Assembly (NCBI RefSeq): GCF_021391675.1
Contig: NZ_CP090096.1
Coordinates: forward strand, 434,001 to 498,000
Length of the DNA: 64,000 bases
From: Neorhizobium galegae
Lineage (GTDB): Bacteria; Pseudomonadota; Alphaproteobacteria; Rhizobiales; Rhizobiaceae
Direction: 5' to 3'
Position numbers and translations under genes: made by a program. How positions within the stretch are numbered: the first letter of the stretch is position 1; each line of letters begins with the position of its first letter. The notes under the pieces are model-generated. The model did not search any database, was not told where the DNA came from, and was given only the letters and a program-made list of their open reading frames with translations. Of this stretch, positions 55,395 through 63,688 are shown in pieces.

Positions 55395-57260
55395 TCACTT
55401 GGCGCCGGTAAGGTTGAAGGCGGGGATCACCTGTCCTTGCGCACGGAACAGCCGCTCCAGTTCCGCCACATCCGGGCAGACCGGGACGGACTGCAGAAAG
55501 GCCGGGTCCATCTCGGCATTGGGGAGCGCGATGACCGCCGCGGCAAGCAGCGTCGTCCCTGCCTCGATCTGTCCACGGAGCTGGGGAAGAAGCGTCTTTG
55601 CGTGAATGAGATTGGTATTGGCGATCGGGCTCATGGCATGGCCCTCCCGCCTGAAGGCAGGTGAGAGGTCGATGATCGCGCTGGTGTCGGTCTGACCATA
55701 CCAAACGGCCAGACCTTCGCCTCGGCTGGCGATGTCGGCCTGGAAATCCGCCTGCTCGATGGCAAAGCCGCCCTCCGTCGTTTGCAGAGCGCGAGGCGTG
55801 ACAATGCGGTGGATGCGGATATGCCAGGGGTTGGCCGGCACCAGCCATGTCTCGACCGTGACGTCACTCCAGGGCTTCCAGCGGGAATAGAGCCTGTCGT
55901 CGGCGATCAGCGCCTGCTCGAGCGTCTCGCGCATGCGGAAATGCACCCCGTCGTCGGAAAGGCCCAGCATGCCGTCAAAACTTGCCGCCGCGAAATGCCG
56001 GTCGTTGGCCTCGATGTTGAAGGCGTAGCGGGTGGAATAGACGAATTTCGAATATTTCTCGTTGGCGCCGCGCATCTTGTCGTGCTGCTGCCCGGAGGCG
56101 AGGACAACCACGTTGCCGGGCGTATGCATGGCGACCATGCCGGGTTCTTCGAGCGGAACCGGGTCCGCAAAGGAGGGTGCCGGTGCTTCCTGTGCCAGCC
56201 AGAACGGATGGTCGGCGGGCAGAGCCAGGGGCAAAAAGAATTTCAGCGCCCAATAGGGCGAGCCGGGCGAGTTGTAGCTCTCGCTCATCAGCAGATTGGG
56301 ATAACCGTAGCCGATCGACAGAACCCCGTCGCGGTCGGCGATCGGAAGCTTCGACCACCAGCGGATATGGCGCATGTAGTAGCCCTTGATTTCGGCCCAG
56401 GGCAGGGCCTCGACGCCCGCAAATGCCAATGCGCCCCAGAAGCCGCCGGCGGCAAACCGGTATGTCTGGCTGCGCCCGAAGGCAAGCGCCGCGCCATCCG
56501 GACCGAACCAGTGGCGGATGTCCTGCGCAAAGACACGGGCACGTTCGCGATAGGCATCGCCGCGCGCAGTATCGGCCGTCGCGAGCACCGAATAGATCAG
56601 CGCATAAAAATGCAGGGCGAAGGGGATATAGTGGTCGACGCGCTTGACCGGCCCGTCGCGATACCAGCCTTCGCCGAGCCGGAAGGCCTCGGTCTCATCG
56701 AGATATTTTTCGGTCTTGGACCGGTCCAGGCTTATGCCGACGCGTGTCAGGCCGAGATCGATGAGGACCCGGAAGAATTTCCAATTGTTGTCGACGAATT
56801 CCTTGTCGTGGGCCGACAGGAGATAGGCTGCGACTGTTTTCTTCTGCCCTTCGCTGAGCGGGTCCCAGATATGTTCGGGAACCATGGCAAGCGCAAAACC
56901 CACCGCCGCCAGCTCCACCTGACGCTGGTCGCGATCTGAAATGTCGCCCCAATATTCCGGATGAGATGGATCGGTGCCGTTTGCAAGGCCGCGGCGGTAG
57001 AGATCCCAATGCGGGAAATCATGGCCTCCGGCTGCGAGCGGTACGATCCCCCAGAGCGGTCGGGCAAAACCTTCAAGGTCGGCCGCGGCACGGTCGAAAT
57101 GCGCGCCGGTCGCGCTCAGGCGGACCCGCGCGCCGCCTTGCGAAAAATAGGGAAGAAGCGGTTTGAACAGATCCAGCACCGCTCTGCCAAGGTCGGCTTG
57201 GGAAAGAAGAGGGTTCCCGCAAAGGGGATTGGCTCGAACTGGGTCGTAGATCACGGGCAA
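55395..57260 (-). CDS. DUF2264 protein, putative glycoside hydrolase
   Basis: The 621-residue protein matches DUF2264 (NPLLSQADLGRAVLDLFKPLLPYFSQGGARV, LEGFARPLWGIVPL, MSESYNSPGSPYWALKFFLPLALP). As I recall, the family overlaps the GH154 beta-glucuronidases; the N-terminal part is an alpha/alpha-barrel-like region and the C-terminal part is beta-rich. No signal peptide is present, so it acts in the cytoplasm. The start is uncertain: TTG 57260 or GTG 57254, neither with a good ribosome-binding site, and a terminator lies immediately upstream. It fits final trimming of imported uronides. Confidence 0.8.
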   Translation of the reverse strand: MPVIYDPVRANPLCGNPLLSQADLGRAVLDLFKPLLPYFSQGGARVRLSATGAHFDRAAADLEGFARPLWGIVPLAAGGHDFPHWDLYRRGLANGTDPSHPEYWGDISDRDQRQVELAAVGFALAMVPEHIWDPLSEGQKKTVAAYLLSAHDKEFVDNNWKFFRVLIDLGLTRVGISLDRSKTEKYLDETEAFRLGEGWYRDGPVKRVDHYIPFALHFYALIYSVLATADTARGDAYRERARVFAQDIRHWFGPDGAALAFGRSQTYRFAAGGFWGALAFAGVEALPWAEIKGYYMRHIRWWSKLPIADRDGVLSIGYGYPNLLMSESYNSPGSPYWALKFFLPLALPADHPFWLAQEAPAPSFADPVPLEEPGMVAMHTPGNVVVLASGQQHDKMRGANEKYSKFVYSTRYAFNIEANDRHFAAASFDGMLGLSDDGVHFRMRETLEQALIADDRLYSRWKPWSDVTVETWLVPANPWHIRIHRIVTPRALQTTEGGFAIEQADFQADIASRGEGLAVWYGQTDTSAIIDLSPAFRREGHAMSPIANTNLIHAKTLLPQLRGQIEAGTTLLAAAVIALPNAEMDPAFLQSVPVCPDVAELERLFRAQGQVIPAFNLTGAK

Positions 57261-57273
57261 ACCATTTTCATTG

Positions 57274-57312
57274 AAAAAAAGAGACCCGCGGAGGCCATGG
57301 CCGCCCCGGGTC
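57274..57312 (-). terminator. Intrinsic terminator after the sugar-binding-protein gene
   Basis: Read on the minus strand, GACCCG (57312-57307) pairs with CGGGTC (57288-57283), with an inner GGCC-rich stem, followed by a run of seven T's (57280-57274). It sits between the binding-protein stop at 57319 and the DUF2264 start at 57260, so it should lower DUF2264 expression relative to the transporter. Confidence 0.8.
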
Positions 57313-57318
57313 GGGCTG

Positions 57319-58599
57319 TTACTTGATGGCTTTCACGCCGTCGGCCATTTCCTTCAGGCCGCCATCGATCGAGATGTTGTCGGTCATGATCGAGTCATGC
57401 GCACGATTGAGGACAACTTCGATCTTTGCGGCATTCGGATTGACGGCCATTTCCAGGAAGGACTTGCCGGACTGCAGTGCGTCCTTGCTCGCCTGGTCCT
57501 GGGGGAAGCCCGGCAGCGATGCGATCTTGGCGGTGACCTCCGGCGTGCGGACGGTCGGGATCGTGCCGGTGCCGGCGATGATGGCCGCCCCTTCCGGGCC
57601 GGTGACGAACTTGATGAAGTCGAGCACCTCGGCCTTGTGAGCGGAGTTGGTGTTGACGGCGAGACCGGAAATCTGCGCTGCGGTCGTGCCTGCTGCAACG
57701 CCGTCCGGATGCGGGAACTTCACGATCCCCCAGTTCTTGCTCTTGGATTCGCCGGAAGCGACCTTGGCGATCTGGGTGCCGACGAACCAGGTACCCATCG
57801 GCAGCATGCCGATCGTGCCGTTGAAGAACAGCGCCGAGTAGTGGGTATTGGAGGTCTTCAGCGACGCATAGGACGGAACGACGCCGGCCTTCTGCAGGGC
57901 AAGCGCGCGCTCATACCAAGGCTTCAGGAAAGCGTAGTCCGGACCCGCGAGCGTCTGCTTGCCGTCGAGGATGCCGGGAAGCTGGACCGTGGAGCGCCAT
58001 GTGTGGAAGAGAGCGCCGTAGGTCTTGTTCGCGCCCATGCCGCCAGCGAGCTTCGTGGCGATCTGGTCGAACTGCGCCCAGGTCATGTCGTTGGTCGGGT
58101 AGGTAACACCGGCCTTGTCGAAAATGTCCTTGTTGTAATAGACGACCCAGAAATCCGAGCGGAACGGCAGGGCATAGATCTTGCCGTCGATCTTGAGTTC
58201 GTCGACGAGGCCGCCGAACGACGCCGGGTTGATCTTCTGTTCCGTCATGAAGCCGGAGAGGTCCGAGATCGAGCCGGCACGGACGAGGTTCGTGTAGTTC
58301 GGAACGTCCTTGACGGTGACGATGTCGATATCCTTGGAGCCGCCGGCAAGCTGCGTGGCGATCATCTGCTGGTAGTCCTGCGAACCGAGGTCCACGGACT
58401 CGAACTTAACGTTCGGATGCTTGGCCTGGTATGCCTCCATGAGCGGCTTGTAATAAGCCACCTTGTCCCAATCCCACAGCGCCCATTTGAGCGTCACGGC
58501 GTTGCCCGACTGTGCGTATGCCGATCCTGCGACCGACGTCGCCATGGCGAGACCCGCTATCGCGAACCTCACCGATCTCCCGAGTTTTTCCAAATACAT
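57319..58599 (-). CDS. Sugar ABC transporter solute-binding protein
   Basis: The 426-residue family 1 binding protein has a signal peptide (cleavage after AGSAYAQ) and typical stretches: VTLKWALWDWDKVAYYKPLMEAYQAKHPNVKFE, LPFRSDFWVVYYNKDIFDKAG, and NGTIGMLPMGTWFVGTQI. It should bind an oligosaccharide in the periplasm and deliver it to the permeases at 61678 and 62518. AAGGAGAAC precedes the ATG. The neighbouring GH88 enzyme and lyase point to an unsaturated uronide as ligand. Confidence 0.9.
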   Translation of the reverse strand: MYLEKLGRSVRFAIAGLAMATSVAGSAYAQSGNAVTLKWALWDWDKVAYYKPLMEAYQAKHPNVKFESVDLGSQDYQQMIATQLAGGSKDIDIVTVKDVPNYTNLVRAGSISDLSGFMTEQKINPASFGGLVDELKIDGKIYALPFRSDFWVVYYNKDIFDKAGVTYPTNDMTWAQFDQIATKLAGGMGANKTYGALFHTWRSTVQLPGILDGKQTLAGPDYAFLKPWYERALALQKAGVVPSYASLKTSNTHYSALFFNGTIGMLPMGTWFVGTQIAKVASGESKSKNWGIVKFPHPDGVAAGTTAAQISGLAVNTNSAHKAEVLDFIKFVTGPEGAAIIAGTGTIPTVRTPEVTAKIASLPGFPQDQASKDALQSGKSFLEMAVNPNAAKIEVVLNRAHDSIMTDNISIDGGLKEMADGVKAIK

Positions 58600-58629
58600 T
58601 CCGTTCTCCTTCCCTGAAGTGTCTCTGGA

Positions 58630-59361
58630 CTAGATATGCTTAGCGTCACCCGCCTGCGGTTCGCGATGCGCCTGTATTGCCATTGGCAGGGCTAGAACCA
58701 TGACCGCTGCCCGATGGACGCCGAATGTGACGGCGAACATTCCGAGTGAAAAGTTAAGGGTGGCCGGCATGAACACGGACACCGGATAAAAAACGATATG
58801 CGCGAGCCAGAGCGCGGCCACGAATGCAAGCGCGCCGAGCGCCGGTAGCGGACGCACGACCGAGGCGACGGCTGCCAGCCGCAGCAGCTTCGGCGCCGAA
58901 AGATCACGCATCACCATCAGCACGACGAGATGGCAGGCCACCACGACGATGAAAACCGTCGCGATCAGCGCAATCGTCAGCGGCAGGGCGAGGACGAGAT
59001 TGCCTTTCGCGGTCGCGGCATAGGTGACGATCGCATAGACGCCGAGGCCGATCGCAAGTGTGAAGGCCAGGCCCCACGCGGTCGCACGCCAGAAATATCG
59101 GAAAAACGCTTCGACGAAATCCCGCAGGAGGTAGGTGTTGCGGTCTTCGACGAAGGCGACCGAAACGCGGGCGGTCGCAGCGATTGCAGCGGGGATGGTG
59201 ACGACGAAGAGTGCGGCCAGAATGAACAGGATGTTCAATTTGACCATCTCCCACCATTCGCGGGCGAACGTAGCGGCGAAAAGGGCAAGACCGGTCTTCT
59301 TCGGCGCATTCTTCGGAATGCCCGGTCCTTCCTTCGTCCACATGTCGCGCAGCCATTGCAT
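58630..59361 (-). CDS. YesL-like membrane protein (DUF624)
   Basis: The 243-residue protein has about five membrane helices (~45-70, 90-115, 120-150, 165-190, 195-230). It matches the DUF624/YesL family, with RDFVEAFFRYFWRATAWGLAF as a typical stretch. In Bacillus the family member lies in the rhamnogalacturonan (yes) operon; no activity is established. GGAGG precedes the ATG. It sits inside the uronide transporter operon between the binding protein and the ATPase. Confidence 0.8.
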   Translation of the reverse strand: MQWLRDMWTKEGPGIPKNAPKKTGLALFAATFAREWWEMVKLNILFILAALFVVTIPAAIAATARVSVAFVEDRNTYLLRDFVEAFFRYFWRATAWGLAFTLAIGLGVYAIVTYAATAKGNLVLALPLTIALIATVFIVVVACHLVVLMVMRDLSAPKLLRLAAVASVVRPLPALGALAFVAALWLAHIVFYPVSVFMPATLNFSLGMFAVTFGVHRAAVMVLALPMAIQAHREPQAGDAKHI

Positions 59362-59381
59362 GGCCGTTTCCTCCCGCTCGC

Positions 59382-60491
59382 CTAATAAAGGATCGAGCGC
59401 TCCGTTTGCCTGTCGAACAACTGCATATTGGTGGTGTCGACGACCAGCTTGACCTCGTCGCCGATTGCGCCCTTGAACCGGGGCGACACGCGCGCGATCA
59501 GGCTGCGTCCTCCGGCGACGATGTTGAGATGGATTTCCGAGCCCATCGGTTCGGCCAGTTCCATGACCGCGCTGAAGGGCGCCAGGTTTTCCGGCGCGAT
59601 ATCGGCCGGCGGCAATTCGTGAAAATTCTCGGGCCGGATGCCGATGACCAGCTCGCGGCCTTCGTAGGGTGCGATGCGGCTTCTGTCGAAATGGGCCGGC
59701 AATGGCAGTTCCCGCCCGTCGAACAAGGCAAAATATCTCTCACCGCGCCGCTCGATCACGGACGGCATCATGTTCATCTGCGGTGCGCCGATGAAGCCGG
59801 CGACGAACATGTTGACCGGCCGATCATAGAGGTTCTGCGGCGTGTCGACCTGCTGGATATGCCCGTCCTTCATCACCACGATGCGATCCGCCATGGTCAT
59901 CGCCTCGATCTGGTCGTGGGTGACGTAGATGAAGGTGGCATGCAGACGCTTGTGCAGCTTGGTGATCTCGGCGCGCATGGTGCCGCGAAGCTTGGCGTCG
60001 AGATTGGAGAGCGGTTCGTCCAGCAGGAAGACCGCCGGATTGCGCACCATGGCACGCCCGAGTGCGACGCGCTGGCGCTGGCCGCCGGACAGTGCCTTCG
60101 GCTTGCGGTTGAGAAGGTGGGTGATGTCGAGGATTTTCGCGGCGTCCTGAACCTGGCTGTCGATGAAATCCCGGGAGACTTTGCGAAGCTGCAGGCCGAA
60201 AGCCATGTTCTTGTAGACGGTCATATGCGGATAGAGCGCATAGTTCTGGAAGACCATGGCGATGTCGCGGTCCTTGGACGGCACATCGTTCATCAGGTCG
60301 CCGCCGATCTGGAGCTCGCCGCCGGAAATCTCCTCCAGCCCGGCGATCATCCGCAGCGTCGTCGATTTGCCGCAACCCGAAGGGCCGACGAGAATGATGA
60401 ATTCCTTGTCGGCGATCTCCAGGTCGATGTCATGGACGACAGTGAGGGCGCCGTAGGACTTGTTCAGTTTTTTCAGTGAAATGCTGGCCAT
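59382..60491 (-). CDS. Sugar ABC transporter ATPase, UgpC/MsmK type
   Basis: The 369-residue MalK-like ATPase has Walker [10 protein letters not shown] (~37-45), signature [16 protein letters not shown] (~134), Walker [17 protein letters not shown] (~154) and a C-terminal regulatory TOBE domain (VIGIRPENFHELPP ~280). It energises the two permeases encoded upstream. It starts 9 bases after the GH88 stop and ends 20 bases before the YesL-like gene. Confidence 0.92.
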   Translation of the reverse strand: MASISLKKLNKSYGALTVVHDIDLEIADKEFIILVGPSGCGKSTTLRMIAGLEEISGGELQIGGDLMNDVPSKDRDIAMVFQNYALYPHMTVYKNMAFGLQLRKVSRDFIDSQVQDAAKILDITHLLNRKPKALSGGQRQRVALGRAMVRNPAVFLLDEPLSNLDAKLRGTMRAEITKLHKRLHATFIYVTHDQIEAMTMADRIVVMKDGHIQQVDTPQNLYDRPVNMFVAGFIGAPQMNMMPSVIERRGERYFALFDGRELPLPAHFDRSRIAPYEGRELVIGIRPENFHELPPADIAPENLAPFSAVMELAEPMGSEIHLNIVAGGRSLIARVSPRFKGAIGDEVKLVVDTTNMQLFDRQTERSILY

Positions 60492-60500
60492 CGGATTCTC

Positions 60501-61673
60501 TCACCAATAGGAAGACCAGGCGCGCGAGAGGCGCGTCAGGGCTTCCATGTAATAATAGTCGCCCCAGGAGACGCACTCGTCGACGCCTTCGCCGCGGCAG
60601 GTGTTGTAGGGCGATTTTTTCGAATAGGTTCCGTTGAGGACAAGGCCGTTGGACATGGCCGGATCCTTTACCGCATAGTGATCGGCGAGGCTTTTCATCA
60701 TGCGCCGCGCAAGCTCGCGGTAACGTGCGGCGACATCGGCCTCGACAAGGTCGGCCATTTCGAGCAATCCGCAGGCTACGATCGAGGCCGACGACGTATC
60801 GCGCGGCTCGCCATCTCTCTCGGAGAACACCAGGTCCCAGTAAGGCACCATGTCGGCCGGCAGCTTCTTCAGATAGAAATCGAGAAGCCGGTCGAACGTT
60901 TTGCGATATTCGTCGATCGGCTCGTAGTGATAGGAAAGCGCCATGCCGGCAATGCCCCACGCCTGCCCGCGCGCCCAGAAACTGTCGTCCTTGTAGCCCT
61001 GTTTCGTCGCACCGCGCACGGGGGCACCGGTAACCGGATCCATGTAGAACGTATGATAGGTGGAATTGTCCGGCCTGACCGAATTCGCCAGCGTCGTGCG
61101 GGCATGGATGAGCGCGATGTCGCGGTATTTCTCATCGCCCGTCTCGCGGCTTGCCCAATAGAGCAACGGCAGGTTCAGCAGGCAGTCGATGATGTAACGG
61201 TATTCCTCCGCGACACCCTTGCGACCCCAGGCCTGGATGAACTGGCCGATCGGCTGGAAGCGCTCGATAAGCTGGTCCGCGGCCAGAATGGCGGCTTTGC
61301 GCCCGTCCTCATCGCCCACCAGCTTCCATGCCGCGATGCACGAGGGCGAATAGAGAAAGCCCATGTCGTGGTGGTCGGTCTCGATGCGATTCTCGATCCG
61401 GTGCAGGAAGCTCTGCACTTGGATCTGCGCCGCATGCTGAAAAACCTTGTCGCCCGTATGCTCGAACGCCAGCCAGATTTCTCCCGGCCAGAAACCTGCG
61501 GTCCACTGGGTATTCTCGACGGCGGGATAAAAATTGCCGACGCTGGAATGGTTCTGGGACGCATAGGTGAAGGCCGGCAGATTGCGCCGGATCTGGGCGA
61601 CGGCGAGATCGAGCGCTGCCTTGACCTCCGCATCGGTGATCGGTTGGGGAGCGATCTGCACAACGGCATTCAT
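60501..61673 (-). CDS. GH88-family unsaturated glycuronyl hydrolase
   Basis: GH88 enzymes hydrate the 4,5-unsaturated uronic acid left by polysaccharide lyases and so release it from oligosaccharides. The 390-residue protein shows the (alpha/alpha)6-barrel pattern: FWPGEIWLAFEHTGD (~65), TDHHDMGFLYSPSCIAAW (~99-116; catalytic Asp region), DDSFWARGQAWGIAGMALSYHY (~230) and DTSSASIVACGLLEMADL (~291). There is no signal peptide, so it acts after import. It sits between the permease and ATPase genes. Whether the substrate is derived from rhamnogalacturonan, a glycosaminoglycan or another uronide is open. Confidence 0.88.
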   Translation of the reverse strand: MNAVVQIAPQPITDAEVKAALDLAVAQIRRNLPAFTYASQNHSSVGNFYPAVENTQWTAGFWPGEIWLAFEHTGDKVFQHAAQIQVQSFLHRIENRIETDHHDMGFLYSPSCIAAWKLVGDEDGRKAAILAADQLIERFQPIGQFIQAWGRKGVAEEYRYIIDCLLNLPLLYWASRETGDEKYRDIALIHARTTLANSVRPDNSTYHTFYMDPVTGAPVRGATKQGYKDDSFWARGQAWGIAGMALSYHYEPIDEYRKTFDRLLDFYLKKLPADMVPYWDLVFSERDGEPRDTSSASIVACGLLEMADLVEADVAARYRELARRMMKSLADHYAVKDPAMSNGLVLNGTYSKKSPYNTCRGEGVDECVSWGDYYYMEALTRLSRAWSSYW

Positions 61674-61677
61674 GACG

Positions 61678-62514
61678 TTAACCCTTGAGGCCCGACGAGG
61701 CGACGCCTTCGACGAAGAAGCGCTGCAGCGACAGGAATACGATCAGGACGGGAATGAGGGCGACGACCGATGCCGCCATGATCAGCCCGTACTCGGCGGA
61801 ATATTGCGAGATGAACATGCGCAGGCCGATCTGGATCGTCTTCAGCTCCGTCTTGGTCAGATAGATCATCGGACCGAGGAAGTCGTTCCAGGTGGTGACG
61901 AAGGTGAAGATGGTCAGCGTCGAAAGTGCGGGCTTCGACAGCGGCAGCATGATGCGCGCCCAGATCTGATATTCGTTCATGCCGTCGATACGGGCCGCTT
62001 CGCACAGCTCCGTCGGGATCGACATGTAGAACTGCCGCATGAGGAATACGCCGAAGGCGGTGAAGGCCTGCAGGCAGATCAGCGCCAGATGGGTGTTGTT
62101 CAAGCCGAATTCGCGCATCAGCAGGAACTGCGGCACCATGTAGACCTGCCAGGGCATGGCGATGGTCGCGATATAACCGAGGAAAAGCGTGTTCTTGTAG
62201 GGAAAATCGAGCTTGGCAAAGGCATAGGCGGCGAAGCTCGACGTCAGCAGCTGGAGCAGGGTGACGATGATCGTCAGCTTCGATGTGTTGTAGATGAACA
62301 GGCCGAGCGGAATCTTCGTCCAGATGTCCACGTAGTTCTGCCACTGCGGTTGCGACGGAATCCACTCGATCGGGAAAACGAAGACGTCTCGGCTGAGTTT
62401 CAGCGAGGCTGACAGCATCCAGGCGAAAGGCATCAGCATCACGGCGGTGATGACGATGACCGTCGCATAGACTGCAATGCTGTTGGCGGTGACCTTGCGT
62501 CCGGCAATCTTCAC
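61678..62514 (-). CDS. Sugar ABC transporter permease (MalG type)
   Basis: The 278-residue permease has six membrane helices and the coupling loop ELCEAARIDGMNEYQIWARIMLPLSKPALS (~172-201). The C-terminal LSLQRFFVEGVASSGLKG is typical of MalG-type subunits. It starts 3 bases after the partner permease and ends 4 bases before the GH88 start. Confidence 0.92.
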   Translation of the reverse strand: MKIAGRKVTANSIAVYATVIVITAVMLMPFAWMLSASLKLSRDVFVFPIEWIPSQPQWQNYVDIWTKIPLGLFIYNTSKLTIIVTLLQLLTSSFAAYAFAKLDFPYKNTLFLGYIATIAMPWQVYMVPQFLLMREFGLNNTHLALICLQAFTAFGVFLMRQFYMSIPTELCEAARIDGMNEYQIWARIMLPLSKPALSTLTIFTFVTTWNDFLGPMIYLTKTELKTIQIGLRMFISQYSAEYGLIMAASVVALIPVLIVFLSLQRFFVEGVASSGLKG

Positions 62515-62517
62515 GGA

Positions 62518-63468
62518 TCAATCCTCCCTCTGTCGGCGGAACTGGACGACCGTGACCGCCAGTACGAGAAAGAAGAGAACGAGCGCAATCATGCTGGAAT
62601 AACCGAGGTCCCAGGAAATGAAGGCTTCGTTGTAGATGTGATAAACGAGGACCAACGTCGAGGTGCCGGGGCCGCCCTGGGTGATCATGTAGATCTGATC
62701 GAAGACCTTGAACGCCTGGATGGTCAGCATGACCGTGACGAAGAAGGTCGTCGGCCCGAGCTGCGGCACCGTGACATAGACAAATTTCTGCCACGCATTG
62801 GCGCCGTCGAGATCGGCCGCCTCGTAGAGCTCGGAATTGATGCCCTGCAGCCCGGCAAGATAGATAACCATGTAGTAACCCATGCTCTTCCAGACGCCGA
62901 AGAGGATGACCGTGACCATCGCCCAATGCCGGTCGGCTGCCCAGCCCGGCATGTCCTTGGGGTCCAGGCCGAGTGTGTAAAGGATCATGTTCACCGGCCC
63001 CATTTCGGGGTTGAAGATCATGTTCCAGACCACGGCGACAGCCACCAGCGAAGCGACGTAGGGGAAGAACATCGCCGTGCGGAAGAAGTCGCGTCCGAAG
63101 ATCTTCTGGTTCAGCAGGATCGCGAGGCCGAGCGCGCAGGCGAGCGTCGCGGGAACCGAGACGACCGTATAGATGATCGTGTTCCAGAACGCGGCAATGA
63201 AGACCTTGTCTTCGAACAGCCGCCAGAAATTGTCGAGACCGGCGAAGGTGATCGCATTCGAACCGTCCCAATGCATGAACGCCAGCACGAAGGCGAACAG
63301 GATCGGCCCGAGCGTAAAGACGGCAAAACCGAGGAAATTCGGGGCGATGAAGGAGTAGGCGACCAGCGCGCTCTGTATCTTGCGCCGGCGGCGCGACAAC
63401 ACCTTGCTCGGCCGCCGGGACACGGCCGGCGCATCACCTGCGGCAATGGTCGAATTCGATATGGACAC
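62518..63468 (-). CDS. Sugar ABC transporter permease (MalF type)
   Basis: The 316-residue permease begins at GTG 63468, well supported by GAGGAGGG upstream. It has a basic N-terminus (SRRPSKVLSRRRRKIQ), six membrane helices and the coupling loop ELYEAADLDGANAWQKFVYVTVPQLGPT (~213-240). It is the first gene of the uronide operon, so its promoter lies in the 63469-63688 region. Confidence 0.92.
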   Translation of the reverse strand: MSISNSTIAAGDAPAVSRRPSKVLSRRRRKIQSALVAYSFIAPNFLGFAVFTLGPILFAFVLAFMHWDGSNAITFAGLDNFWRLFEDKVFIAAFWNTIIYTVVSVPATLACALGLAILLNQKIFGRDFFRTAMFFPYVASLVAVAVVWNMIFNPEMGPVNMILYTLGLDPKDMPGWAADRHWAMVTVILFGVWKSMGYYMVIYLAGLQGINSELYEAADLDGANAWQKFVYVTVPQLGPTTFFVTVMLTIQAFKVFDQIYMITQGGPGTSTLVLVYHIYNEAFISWDLGYSSMIALVLFFLVLAVTVVQFRRQRED

Positions 63469-63605
63469 TTTATCCCTCCTCGAACCAGGATGCTCCGATC
63501 GATGCCCAAGGGCTATCCACGGCCCGCCATTGTGTCACGAGCGTGCCGCCTCCCTACCGAGGGGATAGCACATCTCTCACATTGGTCAAACAAATTTATG
63601 GATAA

Positions 63606-63644
63606 ATCATATGAATCCTGTAGTCATCTTAAAATACGTATGAT
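63606..63644. promoter_or_regulatory. Inverted motif pair in divergent promoter region
   Basis: ATCATATGAAT (63606-63616) and ATACGTATGAT (63634-63644) form an inverted pair, matching at 9 of 11 positions, in an AT-rich stretch between the permease gene and the lyase gene. They may be the binding site of a regulator encoded outside the window. Confidence 0.35.
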
Positions 63645-63688
63645 AGGTGGCGAATGAGGTCGTTTATCGGTCGCATGGAGGAAGGCTG

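Noticed and set aside
55340..55395. CAGGCC/GGCCTG hairpin between the convergent LacI-family and DUF2264 genes
   Set aside because: The stem is short and no T-run follows on either strand, so a terminator call is not supported.
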